Below are positions 1 through 8,247 of a DNA stretch of 15,451 bases, in pieces. The position numbers were made by a program, and so were the translations under genes. Positions within the stretch are counted from its first letter, which is position 1. Every line of letters begins with the position of its first letter. Below the pieces are notes generated by a model. The model worked only from the letters and a program-made list of their open reading frames with translations, was not told where the DNA came from and made no database searches. Location of the stretch: NCBI GenBank assembly GCA_903825065.1, contig CAIJZG010000158.1, positions 1 to 15,451 on the forward strand. The letters run 5' to 3'. The DNA is from an uncultured Bacteroidota bacterium (GTDB lineage: Bacteria; Bacteroidota; Bacteroidia; Chitinophagales; Chitinophagaceae).

Positions 1-1343
1 AATTACATGGTCTGATTAAGTCGCATATTAAACCAACTATACAAGCTTTTAATGTAGTTAAATTGAATTCAATTGCAACTTGTGGTGATATTAATCGCAA
101 TGTACTTTGTAGTTCACATCCTGGAGAGTCGCCAATTCATGAACAAATATTTGCGTATGCAGATAAGATCAGTGAATTGCTTTTGCCCAAAACGAGAGCT
201 TATTATGAAATTTGGCTGGATGAAGAAAAGTTGATAGATAAAAAAGAGGAAGAAGATCCTTTATATCAAGATCGATACTTACCAAGGAAATTTAAAATTG
301 CTATTGCCATTCCTCCTAATAATGATGTAGACGTATATGCCAATGATTTAGGTTTGATAGCGGTGATTGAAGATAATAAGTTGCTTGGATTTAATATTGC
401 GATTGGTGGTGGATTAGCTACCACACATGGCAATCCTGAAACTTATGCTCGTTTAGCTACCGTAATTGGGTTTTCGGATAGTGAAGAAAAAATAATGTCG
501 GCTATTTACGAAATACTAACTATTCAAAGGGATTATGGCAACCGTTCTGACCGTAAATTATCTCGTCTAAAATATACCGTTGATAAATTGGGCGTGCCAT
601 GGTTTAAAGCAGAATTAGAAAGAAGAATTGGATTTAAACTTGGAAAAGAACGCGATGTAAAAATGACTCAAAGAGTTGATCATTTTGGTTGGAAAGAAAA
701 TGAGGCAGGTAAATGGTTCTATACCGTTTTAGTTGAAAATGGAAGAATACTTGATACAGTTGATTTGCCTTTGAAAACAGCATTGTTGGAAGTTGCAAAA
801 ACAGGGAAAGCAAATTTTAGATTTACCTGTTCACAGAATTTAATATTAAGTGATATCACAGCAGATGATAAAAAACTGATTCATGAAATACTAGATCGTT
901 TTGGAATTATTAATCATACAGAAACCAGTTCTGCAATTCGAAAAAATAGTATGGCTTGTGTGGCGTTGCCTACCTGTCCGTTGGCATTAGCGGAGGCACA
1001 AAGATATTTCCCTGATTTAATTACTAAGTTGGAGCCCATTTTATTGAAGCATGGATTAGAGGAAGATGGCATAGTGATGCGCATGACAGGTTGCCCGAAT
1101 GGATGTGCCAGACCATATGTAGCAGAAATTGGTTTTGTTGGAACAGCTACTGGTAAATATAACTTGCACCTGGGCGGTGATAGGCAAGGGGAAAGACTTA
1201 ATAAAATATATCGTGAAAGTTTAGATGAATCACAAATTCTCCACACACTCGATAAATTATTTCACATCTATTCTAAAGAAAAAATGGATGATGAAACCTT
1301 TGGAGATTTCGCGGTGAGAAAAGAATGGGTGGAATACGATTAA
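1..1343 (+). CDS. cysI: Assimilatory sulfite reductase, hemoprotein (beta) subunit, 5'-truncated by window edge
   Basis: Reduces sulfite to sulfide in the cytoplasm during sulfate assimilation, using a siroheme coupled to a 4Fe-4S cluster. The reading frame is open to the left edge (first full codon at 3). Residues upstream of the TTG at 63 (HGLIKSHIKPTIQAF) fit the family, so that TTG is internal and the N-terminal part lies outside the window. Visible motifs: CGDINRNV, carrying the siroheme-site Arg (E. coli Arg153); YLPRKFK, carrying the two active-site lysines (E. coli Lys215/217); FGW...GKWFYTV, typical of the NADPH-type hemoprotein; and the cluster cysteines as C-x5-C (codons 957, 975) and C-x3-C in TGCPNGCARP (codons 1092, 1104). 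The C-terminus (ETFGDF) is family-like, so the 3' end is intact. Nitrite reductase is less likely given the CysI-like C-terminus. No terminator hairpin follows, so read-through toward the receptor gene is possible. Confidence 0.93.
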   Translation, partial: LHGLIKSHIKPTIQAFNVVKLNSIATCGDINRNVLCSSHPGESPIHEQIFAYADKISELLLPKTRAYYEIWLDEEKLIDKKEEEDPLYQDRYLPRKFKIAIAIPPNNDVDVYANDLGLIAVIEDNKLLGFNIAIGGGLATTHGNPETYARLATVIGFSDSEEKIMSAIYEILTIQRDYGNRSDRKLSRLKYTVDKLGVPWFKAELERRIGFKLGKERDVKMTQRVDHFGWKENEAGKWFYTVLVENGRILDTVDLPLKTALLEVAKTGKANFRFTCSQNLILSDITADDKKLIHEILDRFGIINHTETSSAIRKNSMACVALPTCPLALAEAQRYFPDLITKLEPILLKHGLEEDGIVMRMTGCPNGCARPYVAEIGFVGTATGKYNLHLGGDRQGERLNKIYRESLDESQILHTLDKLFHIYSKEKMDDETFGDFAVRKEWVEYD

Positions 1344-1362
1344 AAAATCTATAAATTATTTA

Positions 1363-1381
1363 AAGTCTACTAAAATAGTAG
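1363..1381. promoter_or_regulatory. Operator-like palindrome, copy 1
   Basis: The 19-bp word AAGTCTACTAAAATAGTAG contains perfect 5-bp inverted arms CTACT/AGTAG around a 5-bp spacer. An identical copy starts 64 bp downstream. This copy lies just upstream of the TATCTTTG promoter element at 1391, where the -33 region would be, a position suited to repression. The binding protein is not visible. By location (cysI/TonB receptor) a sulfur-responsive regulator is plausible but unproven. Confidence 0.6.
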
Positions 1382-1390
1382 GAAATGTAA

Positions 1391-1398
1391 TATCTTTG
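1391..1398 (+). promoter_or_regulatory. Bacteroidota -7 promoter element for the TonB receptor gene
   Basis: TATCTTTG matches the Bacteroidota TAnnTTTG consensus exactly. Transcription would start near 1402, giving a leader of about 205 nt before the receptor ATG. No TTG is seen at the -33 distance; operator copy 1 occupies that place. Operator copy 2 lies downstream of the predicted start. Confidence 0.5.
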
Positions 1399-1426
1399 TA
1401 AAGATTGAAATATTATTGCATTTATT

Positions 1427-1445
1427 AAGTCTACTAAAATAGTAG
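1427..1445. promoter_or_regulatory. Operator-like palindrome, copy 2
   Basis: Identical 19-bp repeat of the site at 1363-1381 (CTACT-AAAAT-AGTAG core). The 64-bp offset is close to six helical turns, so two bound proteins would face the same side of the DNA. Together the sites bracket the predicted -7 element. The sequences around the two copies differ, so selection for the site itself is more likely than a simple local duplication. Confidence 0.6.
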
Positions 1446-1607
1446 AGTAAAATATAATTATGATTGAGAATTTGAAGTTTCGATGTTGAAGCATTCTTGT
1501 TAATAAGGGATTTATTCCCTTTTCTTCCCATTACAATTTAAAATTAAAACTGATATCTAATTGGGTATAAATAAAATTTTACCCTAACCCCACAATTAAT
1601 AGTTATA

Positions 1608-4484
1608 ATGAAAAAAATAATTTCCCTTCTTTTTTTGGTAGCACCATTTTTAATTCAAGCCCAATTAAATGGAACTCTTTTATTGAGTGGCAAAGTAGTG
1701 GGCGAAAATCATGATGGCATTCCCTCTGCAAGTATTTCCATAAAAGGAACAAAGCTTGGAACAGTTTCTGATTCAAGCGGAAAGTTTTCTTTAGTGATTA
1801 ATCAAAAGCTACCCTTCAGAATTGTTATTTCCTCTTTAGGATTCACTGATCAAGAAATTGAAGTAAAATCAACAACTGATAAATTAGCTATTCAATTAAC
1901 TACACAAACCTATATTGCTAATGAAGTGGTTGTTACTGCAAGTAGAACTTCAGAGAAATTAATGCGATCTCCTGTAAGTATTGAAAAGCTTGATCTCAAA
2001 GCATTGAAAGAAACTCCAGCTGCCTCATTTTATGATGCATTAGGAAATGTAAAAGGCATTCAACTAACAACTTCATCTCTTACCTTTAAAATTCCGAATG
2101 CAAGGGGATTTAATATACCGAATAATTTCCGATTCATGCAATTGGTTGATGGGGTTGATATGCAAGCTGCTACACTAGGTGTGCCATTAGGTAATGCAAT
2201 CGGACCTACAGAACTCGATATACAAAGTGTAGAAATTACTCCAGGTGCAGCCTCTGCTTTATATGGAATGAATGCCATTAATGGGATGGCCAATTTGATA
2301 TCAAAAAATCCATTTACGAATCAAGGATTAAGTGTTTTTCAGCGTGTTGGTGTAAACCATATAGATGGAATAGATCATGCGCCAAGTATGTTAACTGAAA
2401 CTGCTTTTCGGTATGCCCAAGCTTTTAATAAAAAGTTTGCTCTCAAATTGAATTTTGGATTTATGCGAGGTACTGATTGGTCGTCTAATACCCAAAATGA
2501 TCAGAACCCCAATAATTTAAATACAGCTAATCCAGCATATCCCGCACTAAATGGATCAAATAATCCAGCTGCCGATTTATGGAATCGATATGGTGATGAA
2601 AGTAATAATGCGGTTACTATTAATGGAGTTAATTATGGGGGTGGAAGTAAAACATTTATCTTAAGAAGAACTGGATATCTAGAAAAAGATCTGGTAAAAC
2701 CAATTGTCGCTAATATAAAATTTGATGTTGCTTTACATTATAAAATAACTCCTAATACCGAGCTGTCTTATGGTTATAGGTTCGGAAAAATGGATGGCGT
2801 ATTTCAACGTGGTAACAAAGTTCAATTAGATAATGCATCTGTACAAAATCATAAATTAGAATTGAAAGGCAAAAACTTTTTTGTGAGATCATATGTTTCA
2901 ATTGAAAATACTGGAGACTCTTATAACCTAAAACCTTTAGCTGATAATCTTCAATTAACCCAATCATCAAATTCAGTTTGGGGTTCAAAATTCAAGTCGG
3001 TATTACAAAGCTCATTGAACGCAGGACAGGATCTTGCTACTGCTATGAAAACTGCACGAGTAGCTGCAGACCTCGGTAGAGTTGAACCGGGTACTTCAGC
3101 ATTTGATGCCCTTCGTGATACCATTATTAAAATAAATAATTGGGATCATATTAATGCTGGGATTGCTGGTGCACCTAGAACTGGTGGTGCATGGTTGCTT
3201 CAAAAAAGCAGAATGTATCAAACTGAAGCTCAATGGGATTTGACTAATGCAGTAAAGATTGTGAACTTATTAGTAGGACTTGATTATCGTTTATATGAAG
3301 TAATTCCGGATGGTAATAATTTTGTTGACTTTTCCAGACCTGTAGCAGATCGTAATATACCATTACCTGATGGAAGCTTTGGGAAGCTGATACATTATCG
3401 TAAATATGGTGCTTTTGCACAGGTTACAAAAACATTTTTTGATGATCATTTAAAATTATTTGCTTCAATTAGATATGATCGAAATCCAGAATTTAGTCCG
3501 AAAATTAATCCTCGAATTGCTGCAGTTTATACAGTTGCAAAAAATCACAATTTTCGTGTTTCTTTTCAAAACGGATTTAGATTCCCTTCTTTATTTGAAG
3601 CATTATCTTTTGTGAATAATGGAGGTGTAAGAAGAGTTGGTGGATTATCGTTTATAAATCAAGGATTAGGATATCTTGAAAATTCTTATACACTTAATTC
3701 CATAAATAATTTCAATGCTGCTGTTAATACAGACGTCACTTCTGGCTCAACAGCAAATGCAGCGGCTTTGAAAAATAGAGGATTATTAGAAGTAACTAAT
3801 TTAGCAACTACAAGACCTGAAAAAATTAATTCTTTAGAAGCTGGTTATAAATCTTCTATTTTAAATAATAAATTAGTGATTGATTTTGATGCTTATTATA
3901 ATGTATATGATGGATTTTTAGGACAGGTGGATGTGGCTGTGCCTGAAAATAATGCAATACAGGTAGGAACTGATGCAGCAGTAGTAGACATGCTTGCAAG
4001 TAATAAAAGTAAACAAACACGTTATCGTGTTTTTACAAATGCCAAAAACAAGTATACAAACTATGGATCGGCATTAGGTCTGTCCTGGAATTTTTATAAA
4101 ACTTTCAGCATATCGGGTAATATCAATTATAATGATATTAAGAAAAATAACACAACCGACATTTTCGTAACAGGATTTAATACAGCTAAATGGGGAACTA
4201 ACTTTGCATTTGGTAATAGAGAAATCTTAAGAAATTTTGGATTTAATATTGTGTGGAAATGGCAGGATGCTTATGTGTGGGAAAGCCCATTGGTTAATGG
4301 CGATGTTCCTGCGTTCAATACGGTAGATGCACAAGTTACTTTACGTGTTCCTTCACTTAAAGCAACTATCAAAGTTGGAGGTGCTAATATTTTGAATAAT
4401 AGATATATTCAATATGCTGGGGGACCTACAATAGGAGCACTTTACTATACTGCCATTACATTGGATGGTTTATTAACCAAATAA
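1608..4484 (+). CDS. TonB-dependent outer-membrane receptor with carboxypeptidase-like regulatory domain
   Basis: Predicted outer-membrane active transporter of 958 aa. Residues 1-19 form a signal peptide (MKKIISLLFLVAPFLIQAQ). Residues about 25-98 are a CarboxypepD_reg-like beta-sandwich (SGKVVGENHDGIPSASISIKG). A TonB-box-like segment NEVVVTASR (105-113) precedes the plug domain (about 115-236: LVDGVDM, IQSVEITPGAASALYG, NAINGMANL), and the rest is a long beta-barrel. The end (YYTAITLDGLLTK) lacks the usual terminal aromatic residue but resembles the final strand. No SusD-like partner gene follows, so this is not a SusC/SusD glycan pair. The substrate is unknown. Position after cysI and behind paired operators suggests uptake of a sulfur compound or a cofactor linked to sulfur metabolism, which is inference. 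ATG 1608 is chosen because the signal peptide starts there. No SD sequence is evident. Confidence 0.93.
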   Translation: MKKIISLLFLVAPFLIQAQLNGTLLLSGKVVGENHDGIPSASISIKGTKLGTVSDSSGKFSLVINQKLPFRIVISSLGFTDQEIEVKSTTDKLAIQLTTQTYIANEVVVTASRTSEKLMRSPVSIEKLDLKALKETPAASFYDALGNVKGIQLTTSSLTFKIPNARGFNIPNNFRFMQLVDGVDMQAATLGVPLGNAIGPTELDIQSVEITPGAASALYGMNAINGMANLISKNPFTNQGLSVFQRVGVNHIDGIDHAPSMLTETAFRYAQAFNKKFALKLNFGFMRGTDWSSNTQNDQNPNNLNTANPAYPALNGSNNPAADLWNRYGDESNNAVTINGVNYGGGSKTFILRRTGYLEKDLVKPIVANIKFDVALHYKITPNTELSYGYRFGKMDGVFQRGNKVQLDNASVQNHKLELKGKNFFVRSYVSIENTGDSYNLKPLADNLQLTQSSNSVWGSKFKSVLQSSLNAGQDLATAMKTARVAADLGRVEPGTSAFDALRDTIIKINNWDHINAGIAGAPRTGGAWLLQKSRMYQTEAQWDLTNAVKIVNLLVGLDYRLYEVIPDGNNFVDFSRPVADRNIPLPDGSFGKLIHYRKYGAFAQVTKTFFDDHLKLFASIRYDRNPEFSPKINPRIAAVYTVAKNHNFRVSFQNGFRFPSLFEALSFVNNGGVRRVGGLSFINQGLGYLENSYTLNSINNFNAAVNTDVTSGSTANAAALKNRGLLEVTNLATTRPEKINSLEAGYKSSILNNKLVIDFDAYYNVYDGFLGQVDVAVPENNAIQVGTDAAVVDMLASNKSKQTRYRVFTNAKNKYTNYGSALGLSWNFYKTFSISGNINYNDIKKNNTTDIFVTGFNTAKWGTNFAFGNREILRNFGFNIVWKWQDAYVWESPLVNGDVPAFNTVDAQVTLRVPSLKATIKVGGANILNNRYIQYAGGPTIGALYYTAITLDGLLTK

Positions 4485-4492
4485 AAATTATT

Positions 4493-4524
4493 GGAAAGTC
4501 TACTAAGAAATCAGTAGACTTTCC
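4493..4524. terminator. Hairpin between convergent genes (probable terminator)
   Basis: Perfect 12-bp arms GGAAAGTCTACT (4493-4504) and AGTAGACTTTCC (4513-4524) flank an 8-nt loop. It lies between the stops of the receptor gene (+) and the FAD/Fe-S gene (-). The minus-strand transcript has a U-rich run after the stem (AATAATTTTTATTT); the plus side is A-rich, so it serves the minus-strand gene better. The arms repeat the AAGTCTACT/AGTAG word of the operators at 1363 and 1427. Confidence 0.65.
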
Positions 4525-4538
4525 GATAAAAATATAAT

Positions 4539-7349
4539 TTACTCACTTACTTCATCTAGTAAATACAAAATTGAACGATAATTTTTTGAAACTGTATTGG
4601 ATATCGCCATTTCACAGGTTTTGCCTGAAGAATAATATCCATCATAATTAACACTTAAAACTTCTTCAGCTTCCTTTCTGGTGGCAGCTGCAGTTAATTC
4701 GGGATAATAAAATCCACGATCACCTGCCATGCCGCAGCACCCCGCATTTATGGGGAAGTCTGATTGAAGGGCACAAGCCTTTCCAATTGATTTCATCTTA
4801 CTTAATAAATTCATTTTATAACTACTGCAAACTGGATGAAAAACAATTTTGTTTTTGGGTTTTGTAATAATTAAAGTAGGTAATACGAGATCTGCCAAGA
4901 AATCTATAATATCTAGTATTTGTATTTTGTCGAATCGTACTTGATTTTCTTTGTTTAAATAAGCCCTGCTATTTAATAAGGAATTAGTACATGAGGTAGT
5001 ATCAAGAACAATTGGCAAGCTTCCTTCTTTTGACCAATTCCATAATTTTTCAATGGTTTCATTGACAGTTTGTTGGTGGGCGTCGGCAAATCCTTTTGAT
5101 GAAAAAACCTGGCCACAACAAGTGCCTGACAGATTCTTTGGAACCAACAATTCAATTCCCGCTCTTTTAGAAACACGAATAGCCAATTCAACTGTTGATT
5201 CACTGGAATCTTTATCAGCTCCCATCATTCTACTGATACATGAATTTATAAAAACAGCAGAAGGATTTGCTGGCTCATTGTTGTAATTTTGGATAGGACC
5301 TGTTATTTCATTGGTCCATATTGGAAAATTGGGAATAATTTTTCTGATAAAATTTGTAATATTTGGCATGGCTTTTTTTCCAAAAAGTCGATTCGTTAGA
5401 TTTCCGGTTGTCAAAGCAATTTTTACCAAGGTTTCTATTGTGCCAAAATGCTTTGAAATTTCCAAAGCAATCGTATTTGCGCGATTGGAATGACTTTCTC
5501 TTCGTAGTCTTTTCACTAATTCACCAGTATTTATATCAACTGGGCATTCTAAGGCACAAAGGCCGTCTACTGCACAAGTATCTAATCCATCAAATTGGTA
5601 TTCCTTTAAAAGCTGATGGTAGTTAGCAGTATTATTTTCTTTTGCTAATCTTTGTAATGCCCTACGAACTACAATTCTTCTTCTTGGCGTTAGTGTAAAT
5701 TCGTTACTAGGGCATCTATGTTCGCAATAACCACACTCGATACATTTATCAACTTCCTCTTCTATGATAGGAAGTGTTTTTAAATTTTTGATATGGCAGT
5801 CTTTATCGTCATTGATAATTACCCCTGGATTCAATAGTTGATAAGGATCTAGTAATTGTTTTAATTGCTTCATAATTGAATAGGCTTCCTTACCCCATTC
5901 GTCTTCTATGAATGGAGCAATTTGTCTGCCTGTTCCATGTTCTGCTTTTAAAGACCCTTGGTATTTTTCTAAAACTAGCACCGCTAAATCTTTTGCAAAA
6001 TTTTCATAGGATGCTATATCGGATGCTTGATTTAAAGATTTCGTGATCACAAAATGCAAGTTGCCTTCTTTGGCATGTCCGAAGATGATTCCATTCTCAA
6101 ATCCATATTTTATCATTAATGCCTGCACATCTAAAACTGCTGCTCCTAAAACTTCAATTGGGAATGCGATATCTTCTAATAATACGGTAGATCCTTTCTC
6201 TCTTGCAGCTGCTACAGAAGGATACATCCCTTTTCTTAATTTCCAAAATGTAGCTTGTTGTTCTGGGTTTTGTGTAAACTCATACGGTAAAATAGTAGTT
6301 AGAGATGCTAATACCAATTTGGCCGATTCTAATTGTTCATTCAATTCTTCTGGCGAACTCGCCTGATATTCGCACAAAATTCCAGTGGCTTGTGCGGCAA
6401 GTTCTTTAATGATTTTTGGTGCCCCAATTTGATTTTCAATCGACCGAAGTGCAGCTCTATCCATTAATTCTAAAGCTGCAGCACCAGTTTCTTTTAAACC
6501 TTTTATGGCATTACAAGCAATCAAGGCTGTTTCAAAGTATAGAATAGAAGTGGCTTTGAAAGCCATATCTGGTAAGGTTTCTAGAATGGCTTCTGCAATA
6601 AAGGCCAGACTGCCTTCTGCTCCAATGAGTATATGTGCCAGAATATCCAAAGGATGATTATAATCAATAAAAGCATTGATGCTATAACCAACCGTATTTT
6701 TTAATTCGTATTTTTTTCTAATTCTTGTAACAAGTTCCTGATTGTTTAATAATTGAGATTGAAGATTTTTAATTTCATGAAAAATGGTCATCTGTTCTTT
6801 CTCAAATCTTTCATAGTCTGCTTTATTGGCCGTGTTATAATAGCTTCCATCAGTAAGCATAAATGCCATAGTTCGAAGTGTATGATAGGCATTCCCCGTA
6901 ACCCCACAGCACATTCCACTACTATTATTAGAAAGAATTCCGCCTATCATAGCCGCGTTAATTGAAGCAGGATCTGGCCCAATTTTACGTCCCCATTTCT
7001 TGAGCATTTGATTAACCTGTCCGCCTATAATTCCGGGTTGCACATTTACCGCATTCCCATTTTCTATCACAGTTGCATTTTGCCAATACCTACTTAAGTC
7101 AACCAATATACCATCTGTAATAGATTGACCAGATAAACTAGTACCTCCCGTTCGAAATACGAGTGGCGTATTCGTTTGATGAGATAATTCAAAAAGAGAT
7201 TTGATTTCTGCTAAGCTAGAAGGTTGCACAATAGCTTGAGGAACTAAATAGTAAAAACTGGCATCACTTGCATAACTATATCTATCCGTGAGTCTTGTCT
7301 TAACTTTTTCTGCAGGAAGAATTTGTAATAGCGCTTCTTGAAGGTCCAT
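4539..7349 (-). CDS. FAD-linked oxidase fused to 4Fe-4S and double CCG domains (Dld-II-like D-lactate/D-2-hydroxyacid dehydrogenase)
   Basis: Predicted respiratory dehydrogenase of 936 aa, close in length to the Shewanella Dld-II D-lactate dehydrogenase. Residues about 35-265 form the PCMH-type FAD domain (RTGGTSLSGQS at 67-76, GPDPAS 124-129, GGILSNNSSGM 136-146). Residues about 266-515 form the FAD-oxidase C-terminal domain (GHAKEGNLHF 424-433, AEHGTGRQ 469-476, LLNPGVI 505-511). Iron-sulfur motifs follow: C536-x2-C539-x2-C542-x3-C546-P, then C592-x5-C598-x3-C602-P. Two CCG (cysteine-rich) domains complete the protein (GTCCGQ 742-747; AGCCGMAGDRGFYYPEL 869-885), as in GlpC/GlcF/LldE-type proteins. 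No signal peptide or membrane helix is seen, so it probably works at the inner face of the membrane passing electrons to quinone. Substrate is inferred only from architecture: D-lactate, D-2-hydroxyglutarate or glycolate. ATG 7347-7349 is the natural start. Confidence 0.9.
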   Translation of the reverse strand: MDLQEALLQILPAEKVKTRLTDRYSYASDASFYYLVPQAIVQPSSLAEIKSLFELSHQTNTPLVFRTGGTSLSGQSITDGILVDLSRYWQNATVIENGNAVNVQPGIIGGQVNQMLKKWGRKIGPDPASINAAMIGGILSNNSSGMCCGVTGNAYHTLRTMAFMLTDGSYYNTANKADYERFEKEQMTIFHEIKNLQSQLLNNQELVTRIRKKYELKNTVGYSINAFIDYNHPLDILAHILIGAEGSLAFIAEAILETLPDMAFKATSILYFETALIACNAIKGLKETGAAALELMDRAALRSIENQIGAPKIIKELAAQATGILCEYQASSPEELNEQLESAKLVLASLTTILPYEFTQNPEQQATFWKLRKGMYPSVAAAREKGSTVLLEDIAFPIEVLGAAVLDVQALMIKYGFENGIIFGHAKEGNLHFVITKSLNQASDIASYENFAKDLAVLVLEKYQGSLKAEHGTGRQIAPFIEDEWGKEAYSIMKQLKQLLDPYQLLNPGVIINDDKDCHIKNLKTLPIIEEEVDKCIECGYCEHRCPSNEFTLTPRRRIVVRRALQRLAKENNTANYHQLLKEYQFDGLDTCAVDGLCALECPVDINTGELVKRLRRESHSNRANTIALEISKHFGTIETLVKIALTTGNLTNRLFGKKAMPNITNFIRKIIPNFPIWTNEITGPIQNYNNEPANPSAVFINSCISRMMGADKDSSESTVELAIRVSKRAGIELLVPKNLSGTCCGQVFSSKGFADAHQQTVNETIEKLWNWSKEGSLPIVLDTTSCTNSLLNSRAYLNKENQVRFDKIQILDIIDFLADLVLPTLIITKPKNKIVFHPVCSSYKMNLLSKMKSIGKACALQSDFPINAGCCGMAGDRGFYYPELTAAATRKEAEEVLSVNYDGYYSSGKTCEMAISNTVSKNYRSILYLLDEVSE

Positions 7350-7350
7350 T

Positions 7351-7389
7351 AGTAAAAGTAAAAAGTAAAAAGTAAAAATTAAAAAGTAA
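7351..7389. repeat. AGTAAAA-type simple repeat
   Basis: Tandem, slightly degenerate units of AGTAAAA(A) lie immediately upstream of the FAD/Fe-S gene start. The tract forms the A/T-rich leader of that gene when read on the minus strand. A related tract occurs at 13981-14007. Unit-number variation could alter expression of the divergent genes, but this is inference. Confidence 0.7.
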
Positions 7390-7390
7390 A

Positions 7391-7459
7391 TAGTGTCTAA
7401 TGAAAAGTGTTACCCTCTGCCTTCAGGCTGGGTAGCCCTACATCAATGTGAAGACACTA
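7391..7459. repeat. 69-bp element with 8-bp inverted ends and an internal hairpin
   Basis: The segment begins TAGTGTCT (7391-7398) and ends AGACACTA (7452-7459), perfect inverted repeats. Inside, TACCC (7411-7415) pairs with GGGTA (7430-7434) and GCC (7419-7421) with GGC (7426-7428) around a TTCA loop. The internal 30 bp are clearly more G+C-rich than the surroundings. The element lies between the FAD/Fe-S gene and cutC and makes a spurious N-terminal extension of the cutC frame. It could be a REP/MITE-like palindromic repeat or a leader structure. Confidence 0.45.
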
Positions 7460-7503
7460 AAGTGAAATGTATAAAATCCTGTATTTTAGCTGAAAGCAAT
7501 AGG

Positions 7504-8244
7504 ATGTTAAAAGAAGTTACCATTGAAGTTTGCGCGTTTAATCTAGAAAGTTGCATCAACGCAGAAAAGGGTGGGGCTCGGCGGATAGAATTATGTGGCA
7601 ACCCTACAGAAGGGGGTACCACACCTGCTCCTGGAGTTTTAATTCAGGCAAGAAAATTAGTTTCCTTCAAATTATATCCCATTATTCGGCCAAGAGGAGG
7701 ATATTATTTTTATAGCGCTGATGAAATTGAAAGTATGCATCAAGACATTTTGTTTTGTAAAAGCATTGGTTGTGATGGGATATCGATTGGTGCACAAAAG
7801 TTAGATGGAAGTCTGGATGTTGATTTATGTAAACGTTTTGTGGAATGGGCTTATCCAATGAAAGCTACTTTAAATAAAGCATTTGATCTTTCCCCCAATT
7901 TACAAGAGTCTCTGGAAGACGCGGTAAGTGCCGGTTTTGAAAGAATCCTTACAAGCGGCGGGAAAAAAGCAGCTATCGATGCTCTAGATATTCTCGCTGA
8001 ATTAATGCAGCAAGCTGGTGATCGAATTATTATCATGCCAGGTTGTGGTTTGAGAAGTTATAATGTTACCAAAATCGCAACCGTAACAAAGGCATCAGAA
8101 TATCATAGTGCTGCACGAATAGATATTTCAAATCCCTTAACTTTTCAAAACCCGCTGGTTCATGATCTGGGTAATGTATTTAATGTTTCGGCGGATGAAG
8201 TGCAATTAATAAAAGCCAATGCTGAAGCAGCTTTGAATGGATGA
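7504..8244 (+). CDS. cutC: CutC family protein (copper homeostasis protein)
   Basis: A 246-aa cytoplasmic TIM-barrel protein of the CutC family; E. coli CutC has 248 aa. Family motifs: IEVCAFNLESC near the N-terminus, RRIELCGNPTEGGTTP, PIIRPRGGYYFYS, FDLSPNLQESLEDA, RILTSGGKKAA, IMPGCGLR, and EYHSAAR near the C-terminus. CutC was linked genetically to copper tolerance, but its biochemical role is unsettled. The frame is open upstream to a GTG at 7393, but those 37 codons lie within and just after the 69-bp palindromic element and have no family similarity. Homology begins right after ATG 7504, which is taken as the start. No copper exporter or chaperone lies nearby. The stop is 3 bp from the stop of the converging LysR gene. 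Confidence 0.9.
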   Translation: MLKEVTIEVCAFNLESCINAEKGGARRIELCGNPTEGGTTPAPGVLIQARKLVSFKLYPIIRPRGGYYFYSADEIESMHQDILFCKSIGCDGISIGAQKLDGSLDVDLCKRFVEWAYPMKATLNKAFDLSPNLQESLEDAVSAGFERILTSGGKKAAIDALDILAELMQQAGDRIIIMPGCGLRSYNVTKIATVTKASEYHSAARIDISNPLTFQNPLVHDLGNVFNVSADEVQLIKANAEAALNG

Positions 8245-8247
8245 ACA

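Noticed and set aside
5053..6366. Several plus-strand frames of 60-107 codons inside the FAD/Fe-S gene
   Set aside because: They overlap a well-conserved minus-strand gene and show no domains or start signals.
7393..7503. N-terminal extension of CutC from GTG 7393
   Set aside because: The 37 codons fall largely in the palindromic element, have no CutC similarity, and homology starts right at ATG 7504.
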